Assembly (NCBI GenBank): GCA_048497495.1 | Contig: JAFHCF010000185.1 | Span: forward strand, 1-16,036 | Origin: JAFHCF01 sp048497495 | GTDB taxonomy: Bacteria > Pseudomonadota > Alphaproteobacteria > Rhizobiales > Ancalomicrobiaceae | Direction of reading: 5' to 3' | DNA length: 16,036 nt | Shown here: in pieces, positions 8,506-14,878 of the stretch | Numbering within the stretch: the first letter of the stretch is position 1 | How the letters are laid out: every line of letters begins with the position of its first letter | The notes under the pieces: model-generated | Database searches by the model: none | Told to the model about the DNA's origin: nothing | The model's input: the letters and a program-made list of their open reading frames with translations, nothing else | Translations under genes and position numbers: made by a program

Positions 8506-11001
8506 TCACTCGCCGGCGACGGCGGTGGCGACATCGGCGGGGGGGATCGCGACGTCGGTGGCGGAGAGCGGCATGCGGCAGGTGACGACGGTGCCGCGAC
8601 CCTCGCGGCTGACGATGTCGACGGTGCCGCCGTGCAACTCGACGAAGCTCTTGACGATCGACAGGCCGAGGCCGGCGCCGCCGCGATGGGGACCTTGGCG
8701 GCGGGTGTAGAAGCGATCGAAGACCGAGCGCAGTTGTTCCTCGGGGATGCCGACGCCCTCGTCGGCGACCGACAGGATCAGCGCCTCGTCGGCGTCGCGG
8801 CGCGCCGCGACCGTCACCGTGCCGCCCTCCATCGAGAAGGAGACGGCGTTCGACAGGAGATTGAACAGCACCTGGCGAATGCGCTTCTCGTCGGCCGCGA
8901 CGTGGCCGACTTCCGGCCGGATGTCGGTGACGAGGGTGAGGTGATGGGCGGCGAGGCGGTCCTTGACCCCCTCGATCGCGGCGGCGACCGTGGCGGCGAC
9001 GTCGACCTCGCCGACCTGCAGGCGCATGATGCCGGCGTCGATGGTGGCGAGGTCGAGAATGTCGTCGACGATCGCCATCAGCGCCTGGCTCGACGACATG
9101 ATGTGGCCGGTGTAGTCGCGCTGCTTCTCGGTCAGGGGGCCGGTGCGCGGATCGGCGAGGAGGTGGGCGAAGCCGACGATGTTGGTCAGCGGCGAGCGCA
9201 ACTCGTAGGAGACGAGGCCGACGAAGTCGGTCTTGATGTGGTCGGCCTCCTCCAGCGCCTCGTTCTTCTCGACCAGGGCGCGTTCGACGTTGACCGTGTC
9301 GGTGACGTTGACGAAGGTGACCAGCGTCGCGCCGTCCGGCAGCGGCACGGCGGAATATTCGAGCACCACGCCGTCGCGCCGCTCCATCGAGCCGGCGAGC
9401 CGGTCGCGGTTCTCGGCGAGCCCGGTGACGGCGAGTTTCAGGCGGTTCCAGCCGGCGCGATCGTCGTGGATGACCGCGAGATTCTCGATCACGTCGGTGA
9501 TGTGCGGTTTGGTCGCCAGCGCCTTCTCGTCGAGGCGCCACAGGGCGACGAAGGCCGGATTCCACAGCCGCAGCCGGCCGTCGGAACCGAACACCACGAC
9601 GCCCTCGGAGAGGTGGTCGAGGGTCTCGCCCTGGACCCGGACGAGAGCGTTGTGGCGCTTCTCGAGCTCGAGCTTCTCGGTGACGTTCTCATAGACGTAG
9701 GTGACGCCGCCCTGCGGATGCGGGTTGGCGATGACGCGCAGCGTCTGGCCGTCGGGCAGATGCCACCAGTGCTCGCGCGCCTCGAGCGCCTGATAGGCGG
9801 CATGGAGATCACGCTTGAAGGAGCGCCAGTCGGCCTGCTCCGGCAATTTGCGCGCCGCGCGCAACTGGTCGAGCATGGTGCCGTCGTCGGGCGAGGATTC
9901 CAGGAAACCCGCGTCGAGGCCGAAGAGGCCGCGGAAGGCGGCGTTGTAGAACTGCAGATGCTTGTCGGCGCCGAAGATCGCCACGGCCGTCGCCAACTGG
10001 TCGAGGGTGCGGGCATGGAAGTCGATGGTGCGGCGCAGTTCCGCCTGGATCTGCTCGAGGTCGGTGACGTCGATGGCGATGCCGGCCTCGCCGTGCGACG
10101 AGGCGACGTCGACGACGTCGTAGGTGCGGCGTCGACCGGAGACCACCACCGGCAGGCGGAGGTCGACGGCGGGCGTGGTTGCGCGGGCCTGACGGATCGC
10201 CTTGCGGCCGGCGGTGTCGAGCAGTTCCAGAACCTCGTCGCGAACCTGCGAGAGGTCGCGGGCGTCGACCGCCTGCGCGTAGGCGTGGTTGACCCAGGTC
10301 AGGCGACCGTCGAGGCCGCGCAGCCAGACCGGCATGGGGATCGCCTCGAACAGGGCGCGGGTCGCCTCGATGTCGCCGATCAGGCGGCGGTGGCGCTCCG
10401 ACAGTTCGGCATAGCGCTGGCGTTCGCCGGTCAGATCGGCGAAGCGGACGAAGGGGCGCCCGCCGGCGATGCGGCCGGTGGCGGAGACATAGGTGCCCGA
10501 GCGGGTGGCGAGTTCGAGTTCGAAGGGGGTGCCGCGCTCGCGCAGGGATACGAGGTCGCGGTCGAGATCGGCGGCGCAGGTGGGGTCCAACCAGGCGCCG
10601 AAGGCGAGAAATTCGGCACGCGACTTGGGCGCGGCGGCGGCGGCGCCCAGCGCCCCGAGGAGCAGCGGCGGCTCGCCCGGCGCGCTCCAGGCGAGGATCA
10701 GTTGATCCTCGCCGTCGAGCAGCGCCTCGGCGCGGTCGGCCTGGGCCTTGAGGTCGGCATTGTCGGCGGAGAGCCGCTGGATGGTCGCCTCGGCGCGGGC
10801 CCGCTGGCGCATCATGCCGACGGCGGAAGCGGCGGCGACGCAGACGACGCCGATCATCGACGAGGTCAGGACGATCTGCTGGGTGGCGAGCGCCTCGTCC
10901 GCCCCGGCCACGGCCGGCCAGGCCGATGCGAAATAGCCGAGCACGGTCGACGACATCAATCGGAGCGACGTCGGAATCCGTCCTCCCCTCCGCCCCCACA
11001 T
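8506..11001 (-). CDS. divL: DivL-like cell-cycle regulator: PAS-rich sensor-kinase homologue with Tyr in place of the phospho-accepting His
   Basis: The call gives 831 residues. A basic N-terminus and hydrophobic stretch ending AVAGA (about 8-34) resemble a signal peptide. A membrane segment lies at about 43-64 and a short coiled coil at 66-95. Three or four PAS-type units follow (about 95-195 weak, 215-330, 335-440, 460-570). The H-box reads LVSYELRSPLTNIVGF, with Tyr599 (codon TAC, bases 9205-9207) where kinases have His. The ATP-binding domain is intact: N-box LFNLLSNA (about 710-718), DEGVGIPEE (about 745), GGAGLGLSIVKSF (about 771-783). In Caulobacter, DivL has this tyrosine, binds DivK and controls the CckA kinase and so CtrA. 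Position between ahcY and tsaE supports the call. The start is uncertain: ATG 11001 has an AAGGGA upstream, ATG 10956 would lose the basic region, and the frame is open to 11163 within the ahcY terminator. Confidence 0.87.
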   Translation of the reverse strand: MWGRRGGRIPTSLRLMSSTVLGYFASAWPAVAGADEALATQQIVLTSSMIGVVCVAAASAVGMMRQRARAEATIQRLSADNADLKAQADRAEALLDGEDQLILAWSAPGEPPLLLGALGAAAAAPKSRAEFLAFGAWLDPTCAADLDRDLVSLRERGTPFELELATRSGTYVSATGRIAGGRPFVRFADLTGERQRYAELSERHRRLIGDIEATRALFEAIPMPVWLRGLDGRLTWVNHAYAQAVDARDLSQVRDEVLELLDTAGRKAIRQARATTPAVDLRLPVVVSGRRRTYDVVDVASSHGEAGIAIDVTDLEQIQAELRRTIDFHARTLDQLATAVAIFGADKHLQFYNAAFRGLFGLDAGFLESSPDDGTMLDQLRAARKLPEQADWRSFKRDLHAAYQALEAREHWWHLPDGQTLRVIANPHPQGGVTYVYENVTEKLELEKRHNALVRVQGETLDHLSEGVVVFGSDGRLRLWNPAFVALWRLDEKALATKPHITDVIENLAVIHDDRAGWNRLKLAVTGLAENRDRLAGSMERRDGVVLEYSAVPLPDGATLVTFVNVTDTVNVERALVEKNEALEEADHIKTDFVGLVSYELRSPLTNIVGFAHLLADPRTGPLTEKQRDYTGHIMSSSQALMAIVDDILDLATIDAGIMRLQVGEVDVAATVAAAIEGVKDRLAAHHLTLVTDIRPEVGHVAADEKRIRQVLFNLLSNAVSFSMEGGTVTVAARRDADEALILSVADEGVGIPEEQLRSVFDRFYTRRQGPHRGGAGLGLSIVKSFVELHGGTVDIVSREGRGTVVTCRMPLSATDVAIPPADVATAVAGE

Positions 11002-11071
11002 GTCGAAGGTCCCTTCCCGCTCGGGTCTCGTGATGGTCGTCCCGACCCGGCAAGAACGCACTCGGATGGAC

Positions 11072-11116
11072 GAATCACCTCGAAGATAACCCCTCGCGGA
11101 CTCGCTGAGGAGAGTC
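11072..11116. promoter_or_regulatory. Cluster of three GANTC (CcrM-type methylation) sites upstream of divL
   Basis: GAATC at 11072-11076, GACTC at 11099-11103 and GAGTC at 11112-11116 lie within 45 bp in the 189-bp gap between ahcY and divL. A fourth GAATC is at 10974-10978, just inside divL. GANTC is the target of the alphaproteobacterial cell-cycle methyltransferase CcrM, and its hemimethylation state can modulate promoters. Nothing resembling a good -35/-10 pair or a CtrA box (TTAA-N7-TTAA) was found in this gap, so the divL promoter itself is not located. The regulatory role is inference. Confidence 0.4.
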
Positions 11117-11135
11117 GGAAGAACACAAATGGAGC

Positions 11136-11161
11136 GGGCGCCCCGAGGTTTCGGAGCGCCC
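11136..11161 (-). terminator. Terminator-like hairpin downstream of ahcY
   Basis: On the minus strand GGGCGCTCCG, loop AAACCT and CGGGGCGCCC form a 10-bp stem with a single G-U wobble. It starts about 30 nt after the ahcY stop. It is followed by GCTCC and then a moderately T-rich stretch (ATTTGTGTTCTT), so it is a plausible intrinsic terminator, though without a clean U-tract. It would separate ahcY from the divL operon. Confidence 0.6.
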
Positions 11162-11188
11162 ACTACATCTAGTGTATCGATGTCGATA
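11161..11188. repeat. Two adjacent short palindromes directly after the ahcY stop
   Basis: CACTA-CATC-TAGTG (11161-11174) is immediately followed by TATCGA-TG-TCGATA (11175-11188). They lie between the ahcY stop and the terminator hairpin and are AT-richer than the surroundings. They could be weak 3'-end hairpins of the ahcY mRNA or protein-binding dyads. No function can be assigned. Confidence 0.45.
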
Positions 11189-11190
11189 TA

Positions 11191-12591
11191 TCAGTAGCGA
11201 TAGTGGTCCGGCTTGAACGGACCCGCGGTCGGGACGCCGATGTAGTCGGCCTGATCCTTCGACAGGATGGTCAGTTCGACGCCGAGCTTGGCGAGATGGA
11301 AGGCGGCGACCTTCTCGTCGAGACGCTTGGGCAGCGTGTAGACGCGGTTCTCGTAGGCCGTGCCGTTGGTCCACAGCTCGATCTGGGCCAGCGTCTGGTT
11401 GGTGAAGGACGCCGACATGACGAAGCTCGGGTGTCCCGTGGCGTTGCCGAGGTTGACCAGGCGACCCTCGGACAGGACGATGATGCGCTTGCCGTCGGGG
11501 AAAACCACGTGATCGACCTGGGGCTTGATGTTCTCCCAGGTGTAGTTCTTCAGCGCGCCGATCTGAATCTCGGCATCGAAGTGGCCGATGTTGCAGACGA
11601 TGGCGTTGTCCTTCATCGCGCGCATGTGCTCGATGGTGATGACGTCCTTGTTGCCGGTGGCGGTGACGAAGATGTCGCCCTTGGCGGCGGCATTGTTCAT
11701 GGTCACCACCTCGTAGCCTTCCATCGCCGCCTGCAGGGCGCAGATCGGATCGATCTCGGTGACGAGGACACGGGCGCCGCCGGAGCGCAGGGACGCGGCC
11801 GAGCCCTTGCCGACGTCGCCGAAGCCGGCGACGACCGCGACCTTGCCGGCGAGCATGACGTCGGTGGCGCGACGGATGCCGTCGACGAGGCTCTCACGGC
11901 AGCCGTAGAGGTTGTCGAACTTCGACTTGGTGACCGAGTCGTTGACGTTGATCGCCGGGAACGGCAGGCGGCCCTGCTCGGTCAGCATGTAGAGGCGATG
12001 GACGCCGGTGGTGGTCTCCTCGGAGACGCCCTTGATCGCGTCGCGCACCTTGGTGAACCAGCCGGGCTGGGTCTTCAGGCGCTTCCAGATGGTGGCGAAG
12101 AAGGCCACCTCCTCCTCGTTGCCGGGCTTGTCGAGGATCGAGGCATCCTTCTCGGCCTCGGCGCCGAGGATGACGTACATGGTGGCGTCGCCGCCGTCGT
12201 CGAGGATCATGTTGGGCACGTCGCCGTCATGCCAGTCGAAGGTGCGGGCGACGAAGTCCCAGTACTCTTCCAGGCTCTCGCCCTTGTGGGCGAAGACCGG
12301 GGTGCCGGCGGCGGCGATCGCCGCGGCGGCATGGTCCTGGGTGGAGAAGATGTTGCAGGACGACCAGCGCACCTCGGCGCCGAGCGCCTGGAGGGTCTCG
12401 ATCAGCACCGCGGTCTGGATGGTCATGTGCAGGCAGCCGGCGATGCGGGCGCCCTTCAGCGGCTGGGCGGCGCCGTACTCGGCGCGCGTGCCCATCAGGC
12501 CCGGCATCTCGGTCTCGGCGATCTCGATTTCCTTGCGACCCCAGGGGGCGAGGCTGAGGTCCTTGACGGCGTAGTCGTGAATCTGGGTCAT
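11191..12591 (-). CDS. ahcY: Adenosylhomocysteinase (S-adenosyl-L-homocysteine hydrolase)
   Basis: AhcY reversibly splits S-adenosylhomocysteine into homocysteine and adenosine with a tightly bound NAD, relieving product inhibition of methyltransferases and feeding methionine resynthesis. It is normally a cytoplasmic tetramer. The product has 466 residues, the usual bacterial long form with the extra ~40-residue insert (about 150-190). Visible are the substrate-site HMTIQTAVLIE (His55), SSCNIFSTQDHAAAA (77-91), DDGGDAT (131-137), NVNDSVTKSKFDN (215-227, Lys/Asp of the active site), the Rossmann loop GFGDVGKG (256-263), CNIGHFDAEI, and the conserved C-terminus FKPDHYRY that completes the neighbouring subunit's NAD site. 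The ATG at 12591 has GGAG 6 nt upstream and matches the family start. An open extension to 12708 is dismissed because it would lie in the leader downstream of a good promoter. Confidence 0.98.
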   Translation of the reverse strand: MTQIHDYAVKDLSLAPWGRKEIEIAETEMPGLMGTRAEYGAAQPLKGARIAGCLHMTIQTAVLIETLQALGAEVRWSSCNIFSTQDHAAAAIAAAGTPVFAHKGESLEEYWDFVARTFDWHDGDVPNMILDDGGDATMYVILGAEAEKDASILDKPGNEEEVAFFATIWKRLKTQPGWFTKVRDAIKGVSEETTTGVHRLYMLTEQGRLPFPAINVNDSVTKSKFDNLYGCRESLVDGIRRATDVMLAGKVAVVAGFGDVGKGSAASLRSGGARVLVTEIDPICALQAAMEGYEVVTMNNAAAKGDIFVTATGNKDVITIEHMRAMKDNAIVCNIGHFDAEIQIGALKNYTWENIKPQVDHVVFPDGKRIIVLSEGRLVNLGNATGHPSFVMSASFTNQTLAQIELWTNGTAYENRVYTLPKRLDEKVAAFHLAKLGVELTILSKDQADYIGVPTAGPFKPDHYRY

Positions 12592-12606
12592 GTCGGTCTC
12601 CGGAAG

Positions 12607-12686
12607 GCCGGCGGTCGAGCCGGCGGGCCCGCGCGCCATCCCGCGCGGATCGGCGGGCCGGGTCGGGCCGAAAAGCGTTTCGCCCC
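12607..12686 (-). promoter_or_regulatory. Structured 5' leader of ahcY with three consecutive hairpins
   Basis: Between the predicted transcription start (about 12713) and the ahcY ATG there are about 120 nt. Three inverted repeats follow one another: GGGCCGAA/TTCGCCCC with one mismatch (12665-12686), CCGCGCG/CGCGCGG with a 6-nt loop (12629-12648) and GCCGGC/GCCGGC with a 6-nt loop (12607-12624). The last ends 5 nt before the GGAG ribosome site. The leader may control translation, but GC-rich DNA yields such repeats readily, and I could not match the sequence to the known SAH or SAM riboswitch consensus. Confidence 0.4.
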
Positions 12687-12719
12687 GATTGCGAGGCGAG
12701 GTCGGCACTGTCGGACCGG

Positions 12720-12748
12720 CTTATAGACGAAGCCGTCCACGGCTGCAA
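12720..12748 (-). promoter_or_regulatory. ahcY promoter (housekeeping sigma type)
   Basis: On the minus strand TTGCAG (12743-12748) and TATAAG (12720-12725) are separated by exactly 17 bp. They match TTGACA and TATAAT at 4/6 and 5/6 positions and would start transcription near 12713. It is the best promoter in the window and the only one inside an AT-rich island. Confidence 0.7.
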
Positions 12749-12753
12749 TAAGG

Positions 12754-12773
12754 ATATAAAGATTTCTTTATAT
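12754..12773. promoter_or_regulatory. Perfect 20-bp palindromic operator abutting the ahcY -35 box
   Basis: ATATAAAGA, a 2-nt spacer and TCTTTATAT form a perfect dyad of 9-bp half-sites, 5 bp upstream of the ahcY -35. The site is strikingly AT-rich against a very GC-rich background. Methionine/SAM-cycle genes including ahcY are controlled in many Proteobacteria by the ArsR-family repressor SahR, which senses SAH and binds a palindrome. That this is such a site is inference, as no regulator gene lies in the window. The position just upstream of -35 would fit either repression or activation. Confidence 0.7.
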
Positions 12774-12882
12774 GAACTCATCGAAGCGCGCGTCGAATTG
12801 CTCTGGGAGCCGCCGACCTCCACCCCGGAAAGGACGCGAATTGTCGCCCGATCTCGCGTCGTGTCAGACGACTTGCCGACGC

Positions 12883-12893
12883 GGGGGGGGGGG
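12883..12893. repeat. G11 homopolymer
   Basis: Eleven consecutive G bases on the plus strand in noncoding DNA between def and ahcY, about 110 bp upstream of the ahcY operator. Such tracts are prone to slippage and to sequencing error. Confidence 0.9.
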
Positions 12894-12926
12894 CAGGCGC
12901 AACACCTTCGGGCGTCGCGGCCCCGA

Positions 12927-12950
12927 CCCGATCCCGATCCCGATCCCGAT
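12927..12950. repeat. Tandem hexamer CCCGAT x4
   Basis: Four perfect copies of CCCGAT (27-32, 33-38, 39-44 and 45-50 of 12900), preceded by a truncated CCCGA. A simple-sequence repeat in noncoding DNA, with no assigned role. Confidence 0.9.
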
Positions 12951-13033
12951 TCGTGCGGATTTTCCGAGATGAGAGCCGCGAGCCCGCTCGAGCCCTTGGG
13001 CGCGGCGGCGAACCCGACGCCCCGCCGGGCGCC

Positions 13034-13576
13034 TCAGCCGATGCCGAAACGGCCGCCGGCCAGGCGGGAATCGAGCTTGGCCTTCTTGGCGAAGCGCTTG
13101 GTGATGCGCTCGCGCTTCAGCCGCGACAGGTGGTCGACGAAGACGATGCCGTCGAGGTGGTCGATCTCGTGCTGGAGGCAGGTGGCGAGCAGGCCGTCGG
13201 CCTCGATCTCCCGGGGTTTGCCGTCGCGGTCGAGATAGGTCACCCGGCAACGGGCGGGCCGCTCGACGTCGTCGTAGTGCTCGGGCACCGACAGACAGCC
13301 TTCCTGGTAGACGTTGGTCTCTTCCGACACCCAGGTGATCTCTGGGTTGGCCAGGCACATCGGCGCCTTCTCCTCGCCCTCGCGGGCGATGTCGAGGGTG
13401 ACGAGACGCTTGGCCACGCCGACCTGGATCGCCGCCAGCCCGATGCCGGGGGCGTCGTACATGGTCTCCAGCATGTCGTCGAAGATGCGCCGGATCTCCG
13501 CGTCGACGGTGGCGACCGGCTCGGAGACGAGTTTCAGGCGGGGATCGGGAAGGGTGATGATGTCGAGCTTGGCCAT
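13034..13576 (-). CDS. def: Peptide deformylase
   Basis: Def is a metal-dependent (Fe2+) cytoplasmic hydrolase that removes the formyl group from the N-terminal methionine of new proteins at the ribosome exit. The 180-residue product has all three family motifs: GIGLAAIQVG (about 44-53), EGCLSVP (about 92-98, metal-binding Cys) and QHEIDHLDG (about 134-142, the two metal-binding His and the catalytic Glu). The start IITLPDPRL is the usual type-1 N-terminus. In many Proteobacteria def is followed by fmt, the transformylase that supplies its substrate, but here the next gene downstream is ahcY, 442 bp away. No Shine-Dalgarno sequence precedes the ATG at 13576, and a promoter lies so close that the mRNA may be leaderless. 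Confidence 0.97.
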   Translation of the reverse strand: MAKLDIITLPDPRLKLVSEPVATVDAEIRRIFDDMLETMYDAPGIGLAAIQVGVAKRLVTLDIAREGEEKAPMCLANPEITWVSEETNVYQEGCLSVPEHYDDVERPARCRVTYLDRDGKPREIEADGLLATCLQHEIDHLDGIVFVDHLSRLKRERITKRFAKKAKLDSRLAGGRFGIG

Positions 13577-13583
13577 GGATCGT

Positions 13584-13612
13584 CAGATAGGAGAGGCTTT
13601 CGCGCCGGTCAA
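13584..13612 (-). promoter_or_regulatory. Candidate def promoter giving a near-leaderless transcript
   Basis: Minus-strand TTGACC (13607-13612, 5/6 match to TTGACA) and TATCTG (13584-13589, TAT conserved only) are 17 bp apart. Only 7 nt separate the -10 from the def ATG, so transcription would begin at or within 1-2 nt of the start codon. This agrees with the absence of a ribosome binding site. Confidence 0.45.
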
Positions 13613-13616
13613 TCGG

Positions 13617-13640
13617 GAACCGCCGCGAACATGCGAGAAC
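13617..13640. promoter_or_regulatory. Three GAAC motifs at exact 10-bp spacing between def and rmuC
   Basis: GAAC occurs at 13617-13620, 13627-13630 and 13637-13640, one turn of DNA apart. The alphaproteobacterial LexA box is GAAC-N7-GAAC (11-bp period), so this is a near match with N6 spacing rather than a canonical site. It lies upstream of rmuC, a recombination gene. A LexA role is doubtful, but another dimeric or multimeric regulator is possible. Confidence 0.35.
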
Positions 13641-13649
13641 AAAGCATGA

Positions 13650-13661
13650 TCTCTTAAGAGA
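13650..13661. promoter_or_regulatory. 12-bp perfect palindrome upstream of rmuC
   Basis: TCTCTTAAGAGA is a perfect dyad 19 bp before the rmuC ATG, with the overlapping GANTC site GAATC at 13660-13664. It falls where promoter elements of rmuC would be expected, though no convincing -35/-10 pair was found and rmuC has no clear ribosome site. Confidence 0.4.
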
Positions 13662-13680
13662 ATCGGGCTAGCTTGGCGCC

Positions 13681-14874
13681 ATGCAGGATGCGCTTCGCCA
13701 ATTCGTCGCCCAGATGGCCACGCTTCGCCAGTCCGCCGAGACGGTCGGGCTGATCTCGGCGCTCGGCCTCGCTCTCGTCGTCCTTCTGGCGCTACTGGCG
13801 GCGCGGCGGCGGGGGCGGCGCGAGACGCTGATCGAGGAGCGCGGGCGCGAACTCGACGAACGGCTCGGCGAGGTGGCGCGCCTCCAGGCGGAGATGACCG
13901 GCCGCATGCAGACCATGACCGAGGTCTTCGCCTCACGGCAGTCGGAACTGGCGCGAGGCCTCGGCGAGCGGATGGAAGGGCTCTCCCATCGCATCGGCTC
14001 GACGCTCGCCGACCAGGGCCGCGCCACCCACGACAACCTGTCGAAGCTCGCCGAGCGCCTCGCCGTCATCGACCGGGCGCAGCGCGGCATGGCCGATCTC
14101 ACCGGCGAGGTGGTGCAGCTGCAATCGATCCTCTCCAACAAGCAGGCGCGCGGCGCCTTCGGCCAGGGGCGGATGGAGGCGATCGTCGCCGACGCGCTGC
14201 CGCCCGACGCCTATGCCTTCCAGGCGACGCTGTCGACCGGCGTGCGTCCGGATTGCCTCGTCCGCATGGGAGCGGAGGCGCCGCCGCTCGCCATCGACGC
14301 CAAGTTTCCGCTGGAGGCCTGGACGCTGTTCCAGGAGGCGCCGTCCGACGAGGGGCGCGACCGGGCGGCGCAGGCGCTGCGTCGCGACGTCCTGCGCCAT
14401 GTCGCCGACATCGCCGGCAAATATCTCGTGCCGGCCGAGACCCAGGACATCGCCTTCCTGTTCGTGCCGTCGGAATCGCTCTTCGCGGGCTTGCACGAGC
14501 ATTTCGACGACGTGGTGCAGAAGGCGCATCGCGCGCGGGTGGTGATCGTCTCGCCGTCGCTCCTGACGCTGGCGATCCAGGTGGTGCGGTCGATCTCGCG
14601 CGACGTGCGGATGCGCGAACAGGCCCACGTCATCCAGGCCGAGGTCGCTCATCTCCTCGACGACGTCGAGCGGCTCGGCGAACGGGTGGAAAAACTGCAG
14701 GCGCATTTCGGCCAAGCGGCGCGGGACCTGGACCAGATCGCGATTTCGACCGACAAGGTGAAGCGCCGGGGAACACGGATCGAGAGCCTCGATCTCGGGT
14801 CGCCGGCGCCGCCCGTCCCCCCCGACGCCGAACCGGTGCTCCAGTTCGCGCCGCCTCGCCTCGCCGGAGAATGA
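13681..14874 (+). CDS. rmuC: DNA recombination protein RmuC
   Basis: RmuC-family proteins limit rearrangements at inverted repeats in E. coli. The family has a nuclease-like fold, but its biochemistry is poorly known. The 397-residue product has an N-terminal membrane anchor (about 22-41, GLISALGLALVVLLALLAA), a basic ARRRGRR stop-transfer, a long coiled coil (about 48-155) and the RmuC domain (about 150-370). The domain shows LSNKQARGAFGQGRMEAIV, RPDCLVRM, LAIDAKFPLEAW, FLFVPSESLFAGL and a conserved VVIVSPSLLTLAIQVV. The acidic and lysine residues of LAIDAKFP resemble the D-x-K core of PD-(D/E)XK nucleases. The tail (about 370-397) is proline-rich and variable. The ATG at 13681 gives the expected membrane anchor, with no good Shine-Dalgarno sequence. 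It is divergent from def by 104 bp and followed by ghrA after 4 nt. Confidence 0.95.
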   Translation: MQDALRQFVAQMATLRQSAETVGLISALGLALVVLLALLAARRRGRRETLIEERGRELDERLGEVARLQAEMTGRMQTMTEVFASRQSELARGLGERMEGLSHRIGSTLADQGRATHDNLSKLAERLAVIDRAQRGMADLTGEVVQLQSILSNKQARGAFGQGRMEAIVADALPPDAYAFQATLSTGVRPDCLVRMGAEAPPLAIDAKFPLEAWTLFQEAPSDEGRDRAAQALRRDVLRHVADIAGKYLVPAETQDIAFLFVPSESLFAGLHEHFDDVVQKAHRARVVIVSPSLLTLAIQVVRSISRDVRMREQAHVIQAEVAHLLDDVERLGERVEKLQAHFGQAARDLDQIAISTDKVKRRGTRIESLDLGSPAPPVPPDAEPVLQFAPPRLAGE

Positions 14875-14878
14875 CCCC

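Larger units (their letters stand above)
12774..13033. other. Intergenic region between def and the ahcY operator
   Basis: This 260-bp stretch holds no supportable gene. It contains an 11-G run (12883-12893) and four perfect CCCGAT hexamers. The sequence just after the def stop has short GC-rich dyads (for example GCCC-AA-GGGC) but no clean intrinsic terminator. Open frames through it are composition-driven shadows. Confidence 0.6.

Noticed and set aside
8278..11172. A 964-codon plus-strand open frame opposite divL
   Set aside because: The translation is repetitive Asp/Gly/Val/Ala-rich with no recognisable fold and ends in a noncoding terminator region. The divL strand has clear PAS and ATPase motifs.
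11002..11190. CtrA binding site upstream of divL
   Set aside because: No TTAA-N7-TTAA or TTAACCAT-like sequence was found in the gap.
12592..12720. Known SAH or SAM riboswitch in the ahcY leader
   Set aside because: I could not match the conserved core of any SAH/SAM riboswitch class by eye. Only generic GC-rich hairpins are visible.
11203..12726. A 507-codon plus-strand open frame opposite ahcY
   Set aside because: Antisense shadow of a highly conserved enzyme gene.
13617..13640. Canonical alphaproteobacterial SOS (LexA) box
   Set aside because: The GAAC pairs are separated by 6 nt, not the required 7, so it is listed only as a variant motif.
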